In this document: positions 5,050-5,098 of the stretch, one piece after another
How positions within the stretch are numbered: the first letter of the stretch is position 1
Layout of the letters: every line of letters begins with the position of its first letter
Assembly (NCBI GenBank): GCA_031287815.1
Contig: JAITSM010000096.1
Span: 1 to 5,098 of the forward strand
Direction of reading: 5' to 3'
From: Prevotellaceae bacterium
Lineage (GTDB): Bacteria; Bacteroidota; Bacteroidia; Bacteroidales; UBA932
Length of the DNA: 5,098 bases
The notes under the pieces: model-generated
Databases searched by the model: none
Told to the model about the DNA's origin: nothing
The model's input: only the letters and a program-made list of their open reading frames with translations
Position numbers and translations under genes: made by a program

Positions 5050-5098
5050 GTATGAATTATGAATTATGAAGTATGAAGTATGAAGTATGAAGTATGAA
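5050..5098 (+). repeat. GTATGAA heptad array following the operon (continues past the window)
   Basis: Starting on the base after the TAA stop (5047-5049), seven perfect 7-nt units run without a break: GTATGAA, TTATGAA x2, GTATGAA x4. The array is purine-rich on the coding strand, like the one at the end of the glycosidase gene, and is cut by the window edge, so its length and any pyrimidine-rich partner are unknown. No Rho-independent terminator is visible before it. Confidence 0.92.

Noticed and set aside
5050..5098. Possible CRISPR array
   Set aside because: The units are 7 nt, head to tail and without spacers, so this is a simple tandem array.

Overview
The window looks like part of a Bacteroidota (probably Bacteroidales) chromosome. 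The grounds are a TAnnTTTG-type promoter -7 box, A-rich rather than Shine-Dalgarno-like start regions, a NagZ-type glycoside hydrolase joined to a serine-hydrolase module, and a MurT/DUF5009-like membrane protein next to a MurK-type kinase and MurQ. Coding DNA is fairly GC-rich, while the one long gap (about 1790-2227) is clearly AT-rich. No species can be named from this window.

Layout: (1) 1-1751, + strand, the 3' part of a NagZ-like family 3 glycoside hydrolase gene whose C-terminal serine-hydrolase module has lost its catalytic motifs. (2) 1752-2227, an AT-rich gap holding a broken PIN-like toxin remnant on the - strand, a Bacteroidota-type promoter and heptanucleotide repeats. (3) 2228-3385, a polytopic membrane protein of the DUF5009/NagX/HGSNAT-like family, resembling the MurNAc transporter MurT of Tannerella. 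(4) 3382-5049, overlapping the previous gene by ATGA, a single reading frame that fuses a BadF/BadG-type amino-sugar kinase (MurK-like) to a complete N-acetylmuramic acid 6-phosphate etherase (MurQ). (5) 5050-5098, a heptamer array running off the window.

Together the genes describe salvage of peptidoglycan amino sugars: a glucosaminidase trims muropeptides, the membrane protein probably imports or modifies the sugar, the kinase makes MurNAc-6-phosphate, and MurQ converts it to GlcNAc-6-phosphate plus D-lactate. The kinase-etherase fusion puts two consecutive steps in one polypeptide.

The most unusual layer is a set of tandem repeats that all have a 7-nt period but differ in sequence (TGGAGAA, CAGTAGG, CTACTTC, ATTCTCC, AACTTTC, TTTTAGA-like, GTATGAA). 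Purine-rich heptads follow stop codons, and pyrimidine-rich heptads ending in ATTAAAA precede a start codon. One complete purine-to-pyrimidine element of exactly 21 heptads (147 nt, 49 codons) sits in frame inside the glycosidase gene and can fold into a long nested hairpin. Partial copies of the same element lie in inverted orientation at 1346-1364 and in direct orientation at 1714-1787, where the repeat supplies the gene's stop codon. A different GC-rich palindrome with a G-quadruplex-type tract forms the kinase-MurQ linker.
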